Shown here piece by piece: positions 51,231-60,035 of a DNA stretch of 64,000 nucleotides. Source of the DNA: CAYJBH01 sp964370605 (GTDB lineage Bacteria; Bacillota; Clostridia; Oscillospirales; Ruminococcaceae); assembly GCA_964370605.1 (NCBI GenBank), contig CAYJJX010000009.1, positions 1 through 64,000 of the forward strand, given 5' to 3'. The notes beneath the pieces are model-generated. The model searched no databases. It saw nothing but the letters and a program-made list of their open reading frames with translations, and had not been told where the DNA came from. Every line of letters starts with the position of its first letter. Position 1 is the stretch's first letter. The position numbers were made by a program, and so were the translations under genes.

Positions 51231-52286
51231 ATGTCCAAAATAAAGGTCGGAGTAATCGGTGTAGGTTCTATCTCACATGAGCATATTCAAGGATATCTCA
51301 GCAATGAAAAGGTGGAACTTTATGCCTTTTGCGACATAGACGAAACTACCTTGAAGGAGGCAGGCGAAAAATACTCTGTCACCCGTCTGTTCACCGATGT
51401 CGATGAAATGCTGAAACTAGCCGAAATTGACGCCGTCAGTGTCTGCGTATGGAACAGTGCACACGCTCCTTGCACCATCAAGGCGTTGGAGGCAGGCAAG
51501 CATGTGCTTTGCGAAAAACCGATGTCGATTTCAGAGGCGGATGCCATAAAAATGAAAGAGGCGGCAGACAGAAACAACCGCCTTTTGATGATCGGTTTTG
51601 TTCGTCGTCATGGCAACGACTGCAAGATCCTCAAAGAATTCATTGAAACCGATTATTTCGGCGAACTATATTATACAAAGGCGATCTATCTTCGCCGCAA
51701 CGGCAACCCGGGCGGTTGGTTCGGCGACAAATCCCGAAGCGGCGGCGGACCATTGATCGATCTTGGGGTGCATGTAATCGATCTTGTGTGGTATCTCCTT
51801 GACAAGCCAAAGCCGATATCGGTCTACGGTGCCACCTTCAAGAAACTTTTAAACCGCAACCATCTCAAAGATAAAGTAGGCTATCTTTCTAAAACTGCCG
51901 GTGAAGTAGTCTGTGATGTCGAGGACATCGCCACCGCCTTGATAAGATTCGATAACGGTGCCGTCCTCTCGGTAGAGGCGAGTTTCAGCCTGAACACAAA
52001 ATCGGACAGTGGCTCTATCGAACTGTTTGGTACAAAGGGTGGTGCAAGACTGGCGCCTGAACTTGAAATGTATACCGAAGTTAATAATTATATGGCCGAT
52101 GTGAACCTAAAGACCGAAACCGCTTTGAGTTTTGATGGACTGTTTCGAAACGAAATCAACCACTTTGTTGATTGTATTACCGAAAACACTCCCTGCATCG
52201 CCCCCGCCGAAGATGGCATCCTTATCATGAAGATTTTGGATGCAATCTATAAATCTGCACAAACCGGTCACGAAGTTACTCTGTAG
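51231..52286 (+). CDS. Gfo/Idh/MocA-family oxidoreductase (second)
   Basis: A 351-aa dehydrogenase. Rossmann motif GVIGVGSISHEHIQGYL, catalytic Lys in CEKPMS, and the active-site DLGVHVIDLVWYLL. The ATG at 51231 has GAAAGGA 13 bases upstream; an ATG three codons earlier also exists but is less suitable. A strong terminator follows. With the two TIM-barrel genes it forms a three-gene catabolic operon. Confidence 0.9.
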   Translation: MSKIKVGVIGVGSISHEHIQGYLSNEKVELYAFCDIDETTLKEAGEKYSVTRLFTDVDEMLKLAEIDAVSVCVWNSAHAPCTIKALEAGKHVLCEKPMSISEADAIKMKEAADRNNRLLMIGFVRRHGNDCKILKEFIETDYFGELYYTKAIYLRRNGNPGGWFGDKSRSGGGPLIDLGVHVIDLVWYLLDKPKPISVYGATFKKLLNRNHLKDKVGYLSKTAGEVVCDVEDIATALIRFDNGAVLSVEASFSLNTKSDSGSIELFGTKGGARLAPELEMYTEVNNYMADVNLKTETALSFDGLFRNEINHFVDCITENTPCIAPAEDGILIMKILDAIYKSAQTGHEVTL

Positions 52287-52298
52287 CAATCATATAAT

Positions 52299-52341
52299 AA
52301 AAAAGCTAATGTGGAACTGATTCAGTCCGCATTAGCTTTTT
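52299..52341 (+). terminator. Intrinsic terminator after the sugar operon
   Basis: AAAAAGCTAATG/CATTAGCTTTTT with an inner GGA-CTGA/TCAG-TCC stem; five U residues follow. It may act for both strands, since the URO-D gene converges on it. Confidence 0.85.
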
Positions 52342-52412
52342 ATTGCAGTGCCGTAAAAGTCAAAATATCATCTTACCAATCTAACCGCTCAAGCGCCATC
52401 AAATCGGATCGA

Positions 52413-53456
52413 TCAGCTATTATATTGCATATAGCGTTCCATTGAATCCATGATATAAGCTATATTTTCGACCGGCACGCCCGGATATAGTCCATACACC
52501 ATCATTAGGCCGCCCTTTTTGCTTCCTATTTTTGTGACAGCCTCCCTCACTAAATTGTCGATGTCTTTTTCGTTTCCGAAGACGGTGACATTTTGCCTAT
52601 CCAAATCCAGTTCAACGCAGGTTTTTCCCCTGAATTTATCTGCTATCCAGTCTATTCCGTTGACCAGATCCTGAAGATTGATTACATCCACCCCCGAGTC
52701 AATTATATCATCGACCAAGGATCTGATGTCACCGTCAGAATGCATATGAATTTTGATTCCCGCGTCTTTAGCCGGCTTGATCATTCTTGTATAGACCGGC
52801 TTGATGTATTTTCTAAAGTGCTCCGGAGAGAGCATCGGCCCAACCTGCATCCCAAGATCCTCTGCATAGCTCATCACATCGACTTTAAGCGATATGTACT
52901 TTTCAATAATATAGGTATTGAAATCTTCAACCCCTTTTATAAGCTCCATCAGCAGTGGTTCTTCATCGACCATATCAAAAACAAGGTTTTCAAATCCTCT
53001 GATATCACATAGCTGCAAAAAGGTATGACCGTGTCTTAGGCCGCCAACATGCAACTCCTCTGGAGAGTTTTTTATGTTCTCCTCCACAACTTTCCAATCG
53101 ATCGCCCCAATCCCCATGCATCGTTCAGGGTTTGGAAATTTGTAGTCTTTAAATTTAGCCCAATCATCCAAAGGATGCTTTACAACCGTGCCGGTGATTC
53201 CATCTTCAGAAGTTTTCCAAAGACAAGAAAAATCGTCAAGATACGGTTCATCTTTTTTTGCGCAATTTTCAAAAGTCGGCTTGAAACCTTTGCTCTTTTT
53301 AAAATTCGGGAACAATAATTTGTGTTTTTCCATTAGCTCAAAAAGATAATCATTGTCATAATGGTTATAGCAAGCGCTGTTCACATGAAAGCGCGTTGGG
53401 ATATAATCCGGAGTATCGAAATTGATAGTTCTTAAATAATTTTCTTTGTAAGTCAT
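52413..53456 (-). CDS. Uroporphyrinogen decarboxylase-domain protein
   Basis: A 347-aa protein of the URO-D/MtaA superfamily. It contains HMHSDGDIRSLVDDII, a zinc-type His/Cys pattern near GLRHGHTFLQLC, and the late VGG-type turn. It lacks the N-terminal RxxxR substrate motif of true HemE. Related proteins in clostridia lie beside sugar and corrinoid genes. The ATG at 53456 has AAAGGA nine bases upstream. Function is not assigned. Confidence 0.82.
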   Translation of the reverse strand: MTYKENYLRTINFDTPDYIPTRFHVNSACYNHYDNDYLFELMEKHKLLFPNFKKSKGFKPTFENCAKKDEPYLDDFSCLWKTSEDGITGTVVKHPLDDWAKFKDYKFPNPERCMGIGAIDWKVVEENIKNSPEELHVGGLRHGHTFLQLCDIRGFENLVFDMVDEEPLLMELIKGVEDFNTYIIEKYISLKVDVMSYAEDLGMQVGPMLSPEHFRKYIKPVYTRMIKPAKDAGIKIHMHSDGDIRSLVDDIIDSGVDVINLQDLVNGIDWIADKFRGKTCVELDLDRQNVTVFGNEKDIDNLVREAVTKIGSKKGGLMMVYGLYPGVPVENIAYIMDSMERYMQYNS

Positions 53457-53604
53457 GTTAGCAATTCCTTTATAATGAAAAATAATTTTTTTAGAGAAAA
53501 TGAATTTCTCATGCATCGTGCCGACAGCCTTGACAAAATAAGTCTCAAATGGTAATATTTAGCTACAAGATAGAATTTGGTGTGGCCAATGATAAAATAG
53601 TGAT

Positions 53605-53846
53605 TTGAAAGAAGATGATAGCGAACCGGTGAGTGTGAGGCAAGCTTTGCCTTATCCTTGTGTTGTCATTGTGATTTTGGATTGCTTGTCTGCTAGACAG
53701 AACAATATTTGTCGCACTATTTTTAAACCGAAAAATGTAATGGCTTATCGCACTAAAAATATGTGTAAAAATTCAAGCTTCCCGATTTCGTTATGACATG
53801 CTCGCTATCGCAATGCAGCTAAACGAAAATCGGGGATTTTTATTTT
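53605..53846 (+). ncRNA. Candidate structured leader with terminator upstream of the methyltransferase gene
   Basis: In a 508-bp gap with no supported gene, the plus strand has AGGCAA-GCT-TTGCCT (53638-53652), TGTCT-GCT-AGACA (53687-53699), repeated TCGCACTA (53712, 53748), and a strong terminator: CCCGATTTCGTT with its complement (one bulge) then a U-tract (53781-53846). No plus-strand gene precedes it, so it ends either a small RNA or an attenuated leader for the methyltransferase. No promoter was pinned down. Confidence 0.4.
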
Positions 53847-53964
53847 ACAGAAAAATGAATTGTCAAATCACAAATTCTGTCTTTCGAGCCAAACTACGCT
53901 CGAATTTCACCGCAAAGCTGTGGTGAAAACGGACAGAAAATCAAGAAAGGAATGGATATTTAAT

Positions 53965-54633
53965 ATGGCGATAGAAAGAATGAACGAGTTCTTTGCGGCT
54001 CGTGTTGATGGATATGAAAATCAAATGCTTAACAATGTTGCAGGGTGCGCAGAAGCTTACATTAAGGTGGCGAGCCTTGTTCATGAGCTGTCGGATACAA
54101 TGGGCTGTGAATTCAAGTTGCTGGATCTGGGCTGTGGAACAGGGCTGGAGCTCGATGAGATTTTCAAGCTGTTACCTGATATTTCTGTAACCGGCATAGA
54201 TCTTACACAGGCTATGCTTGATAAACTCAAGCAAAAACACAGTGGCAAAAAACTGGAACTGATTTGCGGTAGCTATTTCGACATCCCCCTCAAACCCAAC
54301 AGTTTTGATATAGCAATATCATTCCAAACGATGCATCACTTTTCACATGAGAAAAAAGTAGGTCTATACAAAAACATTCACAAGGCGCTTACACCAAACG
54401 GAGTATACATTGAGTGCGATTACATGGTAGAAAGTCAAGCCGACGAAGACCGATTTTATGCCGAAAATGCACGGCTTCGCAAAGAGCTGAACATAGCCGA
54501 GGGCGAGTTTTATCACTATGACACACCGTGCACCGTAAACAACCAGATATCGATGTTTGAAAGGGCGGGATTTGCAGACATGCAGAAAGTGTTCCGAATA
54601 GAAAATACAACTATTATTGTATCGAAAAAATAG
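53965..54633 (+). CDS. Class I SAM-dependent methyltransferase
   Basis: A 222-aa small-molecule-type methyltransferase. Motif I LLDLGCGTGLELDEI (about residues 51-65), post-I VTGIDLTQAMLDKL, motif II FDIAISFQTMHHFSHEKK. AGAAAGGA sits upstream of the ATG. It is monocistronic; the substrate is not known. Opposite the ABC gene. Confidence 0.87.
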   Translation: MAIERMNEFFAARVDGYENQMLNNVAGCAEAYIKVASLVHELSDTMGCEFKLLDLGCGTGLELDEIFKLLPDISVTGIDLTQAMLDKLKQKHSGKKLELICGSYFDIPLKPNSFDIAISFQTMHHFSHEKKVGLYKNIHKALTPNGVYIECDYMVESQADEDRFYAENARLRKELNIAEGEFYHYDTPCTVNNQISMFERAGFADMQKVFRIENTTIIVSKK

Positions 54634-54761
54634 GAACTCGAAGCAACTTATAACGTTTGTTGTGACAGGCAAGGCAGACTTGATTTTCAGAATCATATCT
54701 GCCTTGCTGTTTTGTTGGTCATTTTGGTTCGAAGGTCCGCGACATTCCCCTCTTTTTCGAT

Positions 54762-56558
54762 TCAAATCGCATAGATACCTTCGTTTGCTCTATCCAAATC
54801 TTCTTCCATATCCTTGAATTGTGCGTCATATAGTTTTCTATAAAGACCAGCGCCGGCATATAGTTTGTCGTGTGAGCCGAATTCTACAACTCCGTCCGGT
54901 GTCAGTACAATTATCTCGTCGGCATTTTTTATTGTAGACAATCTATGTGCTATCACCAGTGTGGTTCTGCCCTTTGACAACTCGTACAATGAATTTTGTA
55001 TAAGTTGCTCTGTTTGATTGTCGAGTGCCGATGTTGCCTCGTCCAAAATCATAATCGGCGGGTTTTTCAAAAATGCTCGGGCGATACTCAACCTTTGTTT
55101 TTGTCCACCCGAAAGGCGCACTCCTTTTTCGCCGATATTGGTATCATAACCATCGGGGCAGCTCATGATAAATTCATGCACCTTCGCCTGCTTTGCAGCA
55201 CTGATTACCGCCTCGTCCGTTGCTTCAATGTTTCCGTATTTTATGTTTTCTCTGATGGTTCCGGTAAATAAAAATATATCCTGTTGAACCATGCCTATTG
55301 TTTTTCTCAGGCTACTGAGCTTTATGTCTCGAATGTCGATTCCGTCAAGTGTGATATACCCCTCCAGACAATCATAGAATCTTGGAATCAGCTGGCAAAG
55401 TGTCGTCTTGCCTCCACCTGAAGGACCGACCACTGCAATTGTTTTGCCTGCACTGACCTTGAGAGAAATGTTATTTAGAACCTCCTCTTCCTCTGTGTAC
55501 TTAAAAGATACATTGTGAAATTCTATGTCGCCTTGAACATCTTCAAGTACTACTGCACCCGCTTTATCTTTTATGTCAACATCGGTATCCATGATTTCCA
55601 AAAAGCGTCTAAATCCACTCATTCCCTGCTCAAACTGTTGGGTGAAATTTGTCAATTTTTGAATCGGCTGAAGCATAATATTGACATACAGAAGAAATAT
55701 AACCAGATCAGAGAGCGCCATGCTCTGGTTCAGTATGCAAATCCCACCGACAACAAGCACTAATGCGTTGCAGAAATTTGTTAAAAAACCCATGCCGGAT
55801 ACAAACGTCGCCATCGCTTTGTACGATGTTTTTTTTGCGTCTTTAAAAAGACCGTTGCCTTGATTAAACTTTTCAATTTCATGCTCTTCGTTGGTAAAAG
55901 ATTGTACTACCCTAATGCCGCTAACACTGTTCTCCACCTGAGCGTTCACATCGGCCACTTTTACCCGAACATCTGAAAATGCCTTTCTCATCTTTTTGCG
56001 CCTTGTGATCGCAAACCAGGCTATGACCGGCAACATAATGAGAATACATAAGGTCAGTCTCCATTCTACGCCAAACAGAATAATTCCGGACCCTACAAAC
56101 ATCACTATTGCAATGAAAATATCCTCCGGACCATGATGTGCAAGTTCTGTTATATCAAAAAGATCGTTCAATATTTTTGACATAATCTGACCTGTACGGT
56201 TCTTATCATAGTATTTGAACGACAGCTTTTGAAGATGTGAAAATAAATCCTCCCGAATGTCCGCCTCGATGCGAACACCCATGACGTGTCCCCAATAGTT
56301 GATGAAGTAGGTAAGTAACGATATGGTCAAGTATATCGCAAGCAGAGTCACCGCAAGCAAAATCAGTTCGTTCAGATTTCCTTGTGGTATCGTTATGTCC
56401 ATTATCCTTTTTGTTATGAGCGGAAACAGCAGGGTAAGACCTGCCGAGGCAACCGCGCAGGCCATGTCACAGAAAAATATTTTTCTGTGTGGTTTGTAGT
56501 AGGATATAAAGCGTTTGATTGTGTCTTTTTCTACCTTCGTCTTGATGTTTTCTCTCAT
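54762..56558 (-). CDS. ABC transporter, fused permease-ATPase (MsbA/LmrA-like)
   Basis: A 598-aa type IV exporter half-transporter with six TMs in residues about 30-310 and an ATPase domain. Walker A GPSGGGKTT, signature LSGGQKQRLSIARAF, Walker B IMILDEATSALD. The start at 56558 is preceded by GTGGGTGA; upstream in-frame sequence is less convincing. It follows the minus-strand MATE gene by 100 bases, sharing its promoter. Likely exports a lipid, peptide or drug as a homodimer. Confidence 0.9.
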   Translation of the reverse strand: MRENIKTKVEKDTIKRFISYYKPHRKIFFCDMACAVASAGLTLLFPLITKRIMDITIPQGNLNELILLAVTLLAIYLTISLLTYFINYWGHVMGVRIEADIREDLFSHLQKLSFKYYDKNRTGQIMSKILNDLFDITELAHHGPEDIFIAIVMFVGSGIILFGVEWRLTLCILIMLPVIAWFAITRRKKMRKAFSDVRVKVADVNAQVENSVSGIRVVQSFTNEEHEIEKFNQGNGLFKDAKKTSYKAMATFVSGMGFLTNFCNALVLVVGGICILNQSMALSDLVIFLLYVNIMLQPIQKLTNFTQQFEQGMSGFRRFLEIMDTDVDIKDKAGAVVLEDVQGDIEFHNVSFKYTEEEEVLNNISLKVSAGKTIAVVGPSGGGKTTLCQLIPRFYDCLEGYITLDGIDIRDIKLSSLRKTIGMVQQDIFLFTGTIRENIKYGNIEATDEAVISAAKQAKVHEFIMSCPDGYDTNIGEKGVRLSGGQKQRLSIARAFLKNPPIMILDEATSALDNQTEQLIQNSLYELSKGRTTLVIAHRLSTIKNADEIIVLTPDGVVEFGSHDKLYAGAGLYRKLYDAQFKDMEEDLDRANEGIYAI

Positions 56559-56659
56559 GTTCACCCACTTTTGTCCAAAAATCTTACTTTTGAAGTGCCG
56601 AAAGGAGCTCCCTCTCAAAGGTCGTCAAACTTTTTCGATGCCTTGTTTCGTTCTATTAT

Positions 56660-57994
56660 TTAGTAATGATACATCTTGCGGTGTTTTTTGAGCATACCAA
56701 GTGCAACAAACACCGTTAAAAACTCTGCGACAGGAATCGCCATCCAAACACCTACGTCTTGCAGCAGCCGAGGCATGATCAAAAGCATTCCCAAGATAAA
56801 TACAAATGCTCTGAGGAAAGAGACCAGTGCCGAAATTTTCCCGTTTGAAACCGATGTAAAAAATATCGAAGAAAAAACATTGAAACCGGCAAAGAAGTAT
56901 CCTAACGAAAATATTGTGAACCCTTTTCTTCCCAGTTCAAATGCAGTGCTGGCGGGGTCAATGAACATTCCGACGATCTGATTTCTAAAAACCATGCACC
57001 CGATCACCAGTATCACCGAAGATATTACTACAAATTTTACCGATATACCGAAAACTCCTTTTGTTTGCTTTCGATCGCCTGCACCTTGAGCATAGGCAAA
57101 AATCGGTGCTACTCCCGCGCCGTAGCCAATATACATTGAACTCAGCAAAAATTGCACTTGCACAATCACACTTACTACCGCAATTCCATCCTCTCCGGCA
57201 AGACGTACCATGATCAAGTTCATTACCGCGGTAATAATCGCAATAGCAATATTATTGACCATTTCGGATGAACCATTTGTGCAGGTCTTTAGTATAAACC
57301 CTTTGTGCAACTTAGGCTTCACAAAATGCAACACACAATTCTTCTTGAAGAAAAAATAAAACAAATAGATAGCGCCCGGTATTCCGTTTGCGACGCCGAT
57401 TCCGACCGCCGCACCCATAATCCCCATTTCGAAAACCACTATCAACAGATAGTTCACGAGTATACAAGACAGTCCCCCTACAACGACTATACCCATCCCA
57501 AATCCCGGCCTGCCGATTGTCACAAAAAAGAACTGCGCAAAGATCTGCCAAAATAGAAGCGGATATGTTAGCGCATAAATGTTGCCATATGTCGTTGCGT
57601 ATTCATTCAATGCCAGGGTAGAACCCAGAAAACCTAAGATGTTGTCGTTAAACAAATACCATGCCACCGTGAAAAGAAATGCCACTATCGTGCCCATGAT
57701 CGTCAGCACAGTAAAATTTTCTTGCGCCTTCTTTAGCTTGTTTTCTCCCAGATTCTTGGCTATTATCGCATTTGCACCCGTTGCAAACATGATCGCAACG
57801 GCTAACACCAATGAAGTGAAAGGAAAGACAACGTTTATCGCTGACATTGCGTCTTCGCCTACATAATTTGATGCGAAAATACTGCCAACCATCGAATAAA
57901 TTGAAACAAAAATCATCATGATTATGCTGGGAAGCGCAAACAACATAAGCGACTTTGTGTTAAATCTTTTTGATAAAATACTTTCACTATTCAT
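56660..57994 (-). CDS. MATE-family efflux transporter
   Basis: A 444-aa Na+- or H+-coupled multidrug exporter with about 12 TMs. The N-half LFALPSIIMMIFVSIYSMVG and the second-half LSSMYIGYGAGVAPIFAYAQGAG are family-typical. The ATG at 57994 has AAAAGGGAAG upstream; a further ATG at 58018 is an alternative. It is the first gene of an efflux operon with the ABC transporter. Confidence 0.9.
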   Translation of the reverse strand: MNSESILSKRFNTKSLMLFALPSIIMMIFVSIYSMVGSIFASNYVGEDAMSAINVVFPFTSLVLAVAIMFATGANAIIAKNLGENKLKKAQENFTVLTIMGTIVAFLFTVAWYLFNDNILGFLGSTLALNEYATTYGNIYALTYPLLFWQIFAQFFFVTIGRPGFGMGIVVVGGLSCILVNYLLIVVFEMGIMGAAVGIGVANGIPGAIYLFYFFFKKNCVLHFVKPKLHKGFILKTCTNGSSEMVNNIAIAIITAVMNLIMVRLAGEDGIAVVSVIVQVQFLLSSMYIGYGAGVAPIFAYAQGAGDRKQTKGVFGISVKFVVISSVILVIGCMVFRNQIVGMFIDPASTAFELGRKGFTIFSLGYFFAGFNVFSSIFFTSVSNGKISALVSFLRAFVFILGMLLIMPRLLQDVGVWMAIPVAEFLTVFVALGMLKKHRKMYHY

Positions 57995-58050
57995 GTTAGT
58001 CGTTTCTTCCCTTTTCATATTCTTGCAAGCAACTCGCTCATCTTTTGAAG

Positions 58051-58128
58051 AGCACTCGAACCCGCAACCTTTTATGTCGCACCGATATTTGACGCGGCAT
58101 GCTCACCTCGGTTGCAGCTGAGAGTGCT
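58051..58128 (-). ncRNA. Structured 5' leader of the MATE-ABC operon
   Basis: On the minus strand AGCACTC (58128-58122) pairs with GAGTGCT (58057-58051) and GCAACC (58115-58110) with GGTTGC (58069-58064), joined by a symmetrical 6x6 internal loop. A weaker GCGC-type helix sits at the apex. The fold lies directly in the leader of an efflux operon. I do not recognise a known riboswitch (no ACGR loops of guanidine RNAs). It could sense a drug or a protein. Confidence 0.4.
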
Positions 58129-58137
58129 GTAATATAT

Positions 58138-58166
58138 ATAATAACTTGTGCAAAATAGACTGTCAA
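58138..58166 (-). promoter_or_regulatory. Promoter of the MATE-ABC operon
   Basis: TTGACA, 17-base spacer, TATTAT on the minus strand. It leaves a leader of about 135 bases, which contains the paired segments listed separately. Confidence 0.85.
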
Positions 58167-58208
58167 GAATTATTTTAACCTCACAAACGGCATCATAGGT
58201 CAAGCAAG

Positions 58209-58237
58209 TTGACAAACGAATATAGTTGCGTTATAAT
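58209..58237 (+). promoter_or_regulatory. Consensus promoter of marR-MATE
   Basis: TTGACA, 17-base spacer, TATAAT on the plus strand, 34 bases ahead of the marR ATG. The -10 box is inside a long palindrome. Confidence 0.9.
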
Positions 58238-58259
58238 AACTATTATGACGCAACTATAT
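58220..58259. promoter_or_regulatory. 40-bp near-perfect palindrome, MarR operator candidate
   Basis: ATATAGTTGCGT at 58220 is mirrored by ACGCAACTATAT ending at 58259, and ATAATA-AC-TATTAT fills the centre; only one pair (T/G) breaks the symmetry. The palindrome covers the -10 box and the expected transcription start and ends just before the ribosome site. The adjacent MarR protein is the obvious ligand, giving autorepression. Specific binding is inferred. Confidence 0.72.
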
Positions 58260-58270
58260 GAGGTGAAGAT

Positions 58271-58723
58271 ATGTATACCGAATTGATAAAAGCTGTTACA
58301 AAATTTTATCACGATTTATCTATTTCTGAGTTGAAACTGCAACATCGTTTACAGGACAATTCAAAACTCACCTACAACGATATACTTTATCTTGATATAA
58401 TCTTAGCTCACTCCGGTGAATATACATCAACACAAATCGCCGACATGCTACAAGTTTCAAGGCCATCAGTAACCAAAAAGATCAAAGGGCTTGTCAAGAA
58501 AGGTTATGTCACACGAAAACAAAGCGACAACGACAAGCGAGTCCATTATCTATATATAAATGAAAGCGTATATTTTGAATATTCCGGTGAAAAACTCGGA
58601 AATGAAATAATCAAAAAAATAGACGGCAAATATTCAAACGACGACATTCATAATCTATGTGAATTGCTGAATTTGATAAGCGAAGTGGTAGCGGAGGATA
58701 AAGTCGGTGAAGGCATCAAATAA
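58271..58723 (+). CDS. MarR-family transcriptional regulator
   Basis: A 150-aa winged-helix regulator. The HTH reads TSTQIADMLQVSRPSVTKKIKGLVKKG (residues about 57-83) and the wing is RKQSDNDKRVHYLYI. GAGGTGA is four bases before the ATG. Its gene overlaps the downstream MATE gene by 17 bases, so regulator and exporter form one operon, likely repressed until a drug binds MarR. Confidence 0.92.
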   Translation: MYTELIKAVTKFYHDLSISELKLQHRLQDNSKLTYNDILYLDIILAHSGEYTSTQIADMLQVSRPSVTKKIKGLVKKGYVTRKQSDNDKRVHYLYINESVYFEYSGEKLGNEIIKKIDGKYSNDDIHNLCELLNLISEVVAEDKVGEGIK

Positions 58724-60035
58724 TATTCTAAGCAACGCGAGCATCCCAAGATTATTTATGAAGTACTGTATTCCTTCGGTAATCGCAATGATTATATCGG
58801 GTGTGCAGGGCATGATCGACGGAATGTTTGTCGGCACCTTTGTGAGCAGCAACGCCTTAGCCAGCGTTAATATTGCCATCCCTTTTATGCAGCTGATTTT
58901 TGGTGTAAGCATGATCATCAGCATCGGCACACAAAGCTACATCGGCTTGAGCCTTGGAAGGGGAGACAAGATAAAGGCGCAAAATTGCTTTCACACCTTC
59001 AAAATTTTTATTTGTGCCTGCGCGATCGTTATCACAGTTTTAGGACTTAGCCTGAATAGACAAATAGCGACACTGCTTGGTGCTGATGCTACCTTGCTCT
59101 TGGACTCATCGACTTATATTAAAATAATTTCCATCTTTGCGCTACCTATGTGTATACTGTTTTATAGCGGATTTCTTAATCGTATTGTGGGCAAACCGGA
59201 AAGATATTTTTACGGAACTGTATTGAGCATTATCGTCAACATCTCTCTTGACTATATTTTCATTGTACAACTGAAATTGGGTGTATTGGGCGCCGCGCTG
59301 GCAACCGGCCTTGCATATACCTCTGCACTTTTTGCGGTCCTTTCTCCAATGTTGAAAAAAGAAAATGTCATCAATTTTTTCGTGGGAAAATTTTCTACCG
59401 AAAGTATAAAAAGCGTATTATATAACGGTTCGTCGGAAGGAATCAATTCGATCTCGATTGCCGTGACCGCCTTTCTTTTTAATACCGCACTGATACAAAT
59501 TTCCGGTCCGGGAGGTGTTGCGGCATTTACCGCAATCAACTATGTCGGAGCACTTGGAGGACTTCTGCTGTTCGGCATTTCGGATGGCATCGGGCCTATC
59601 GTCAGCTATAATTTTGGAATGGGCGACCATAAACGAGTGGGCCAACTGATGCGGCTTGCCTATTTGTGCAACTTCATCTTCGGAATTTTCTTGTTTCTGC
59701 TCTTGTTTTTTGCGGGGGAGCAACTCGTGGGACTATTCATCAAAGATGATCCCGCACTGGTCGAATTGGCGGCATCGGGCGGCAAACTATTCAGCTTTTC
59801 TTTTTTATTGTCCGGTTTCAACATACTGAATTCGGGGTATTTTACATTCATTGGAAAAGGGCTTGAATCGATAGCCGTAGCCGCAAGCAGAGGACTCCTC
59901 TTTGTCAGTGTCGGTATTTTCACGCTTCCGTTTTTTTTAGATATAAACGGAATATGGTTGAGCGTTCCTTTCGCTGAACTCTGTGCGATTATTGTCGGTT
60001 TGATATTGCTCAAAACAACCAAGCTGTGCAACTAA
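58707..60035 (+). CDS. MATE-family efflux transporter (second)
   Basis: A 442-aa multidrug exporter with about 12 TMs, starting at a GTG (58707) with GGAGG nine bases upstream, inside the end of marR. Characteristic segments are YCIPSVIAMIISGVQGMIDG and YNGSSEGINSISIAVTAFLFN. It is related to but distinct from the MATE protein at 56660-57994. Its stop overlaps the convergent kinase gene by three or four bases. Confidence 0.9.
   Translation: MKASNNILSNASIPRLFMKYCIPSVIAMIISGVQGMIDGMFVGTFVSSNALASVNIAIPFMQLIFGVSMIISIGTQSYIGLSLGRGDKIKAQNCFHTFKIFICACAIVITVLGLSLNRQIATLLGADATLLLDSSTYIKIISIFALPMCILFYSGFLNRIVGKPERYFYGTVLSIIVNISLDYIFIVQLKLGVLGAALATGLAYTSALFAVLSPMLKKENVINFFVGKFSTESIKSVLYNGSSEGINSISIAVTAFLFNTALIQISGPGGVAAFTAINYVGALGGLLLFGISDGIGPIVSYNFGMGDHKRVGQLMRLAYLCNFIFGIFLFLLLFFAGEQLVGLFIKDDPALVELAASGGKLFSFSFLLSGFNILNSGYFTFIGKGLESIAVAASRGLLFVSVGIFTLPFFLDINGIWLSVPFAELCAIIVGLILLKTTKLCN

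Noticed and set aside
53605..53796. 63-codon plus-strand ORF in the methyltransferase upstream gap
   Set aside because: It has a TTG start without a ribosome site, and its end lies inside the terminator stem. Composition is not protein-like.
22080..53965. Recurring AGAAAGGAATGG text ahead of several genes (22.1, 29.1, 49.2, 53.9 kb)
   Set aside because: It looked like a regulatory motif, but AGAAAGGA is simply the extended complement of the 16S rRNA 3' end, so it is the normal Shine-Dalgarno of this genome, often with 10-13 base spacing.
58050..58070. GGGTTCGAG (minus strand) resembling a tRNA T-arm
   Set aside because: The flanking bases do not form the 5-bp T stem and no acceptor, D or anticodon arms fit. 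It is part of the leader hairpin.
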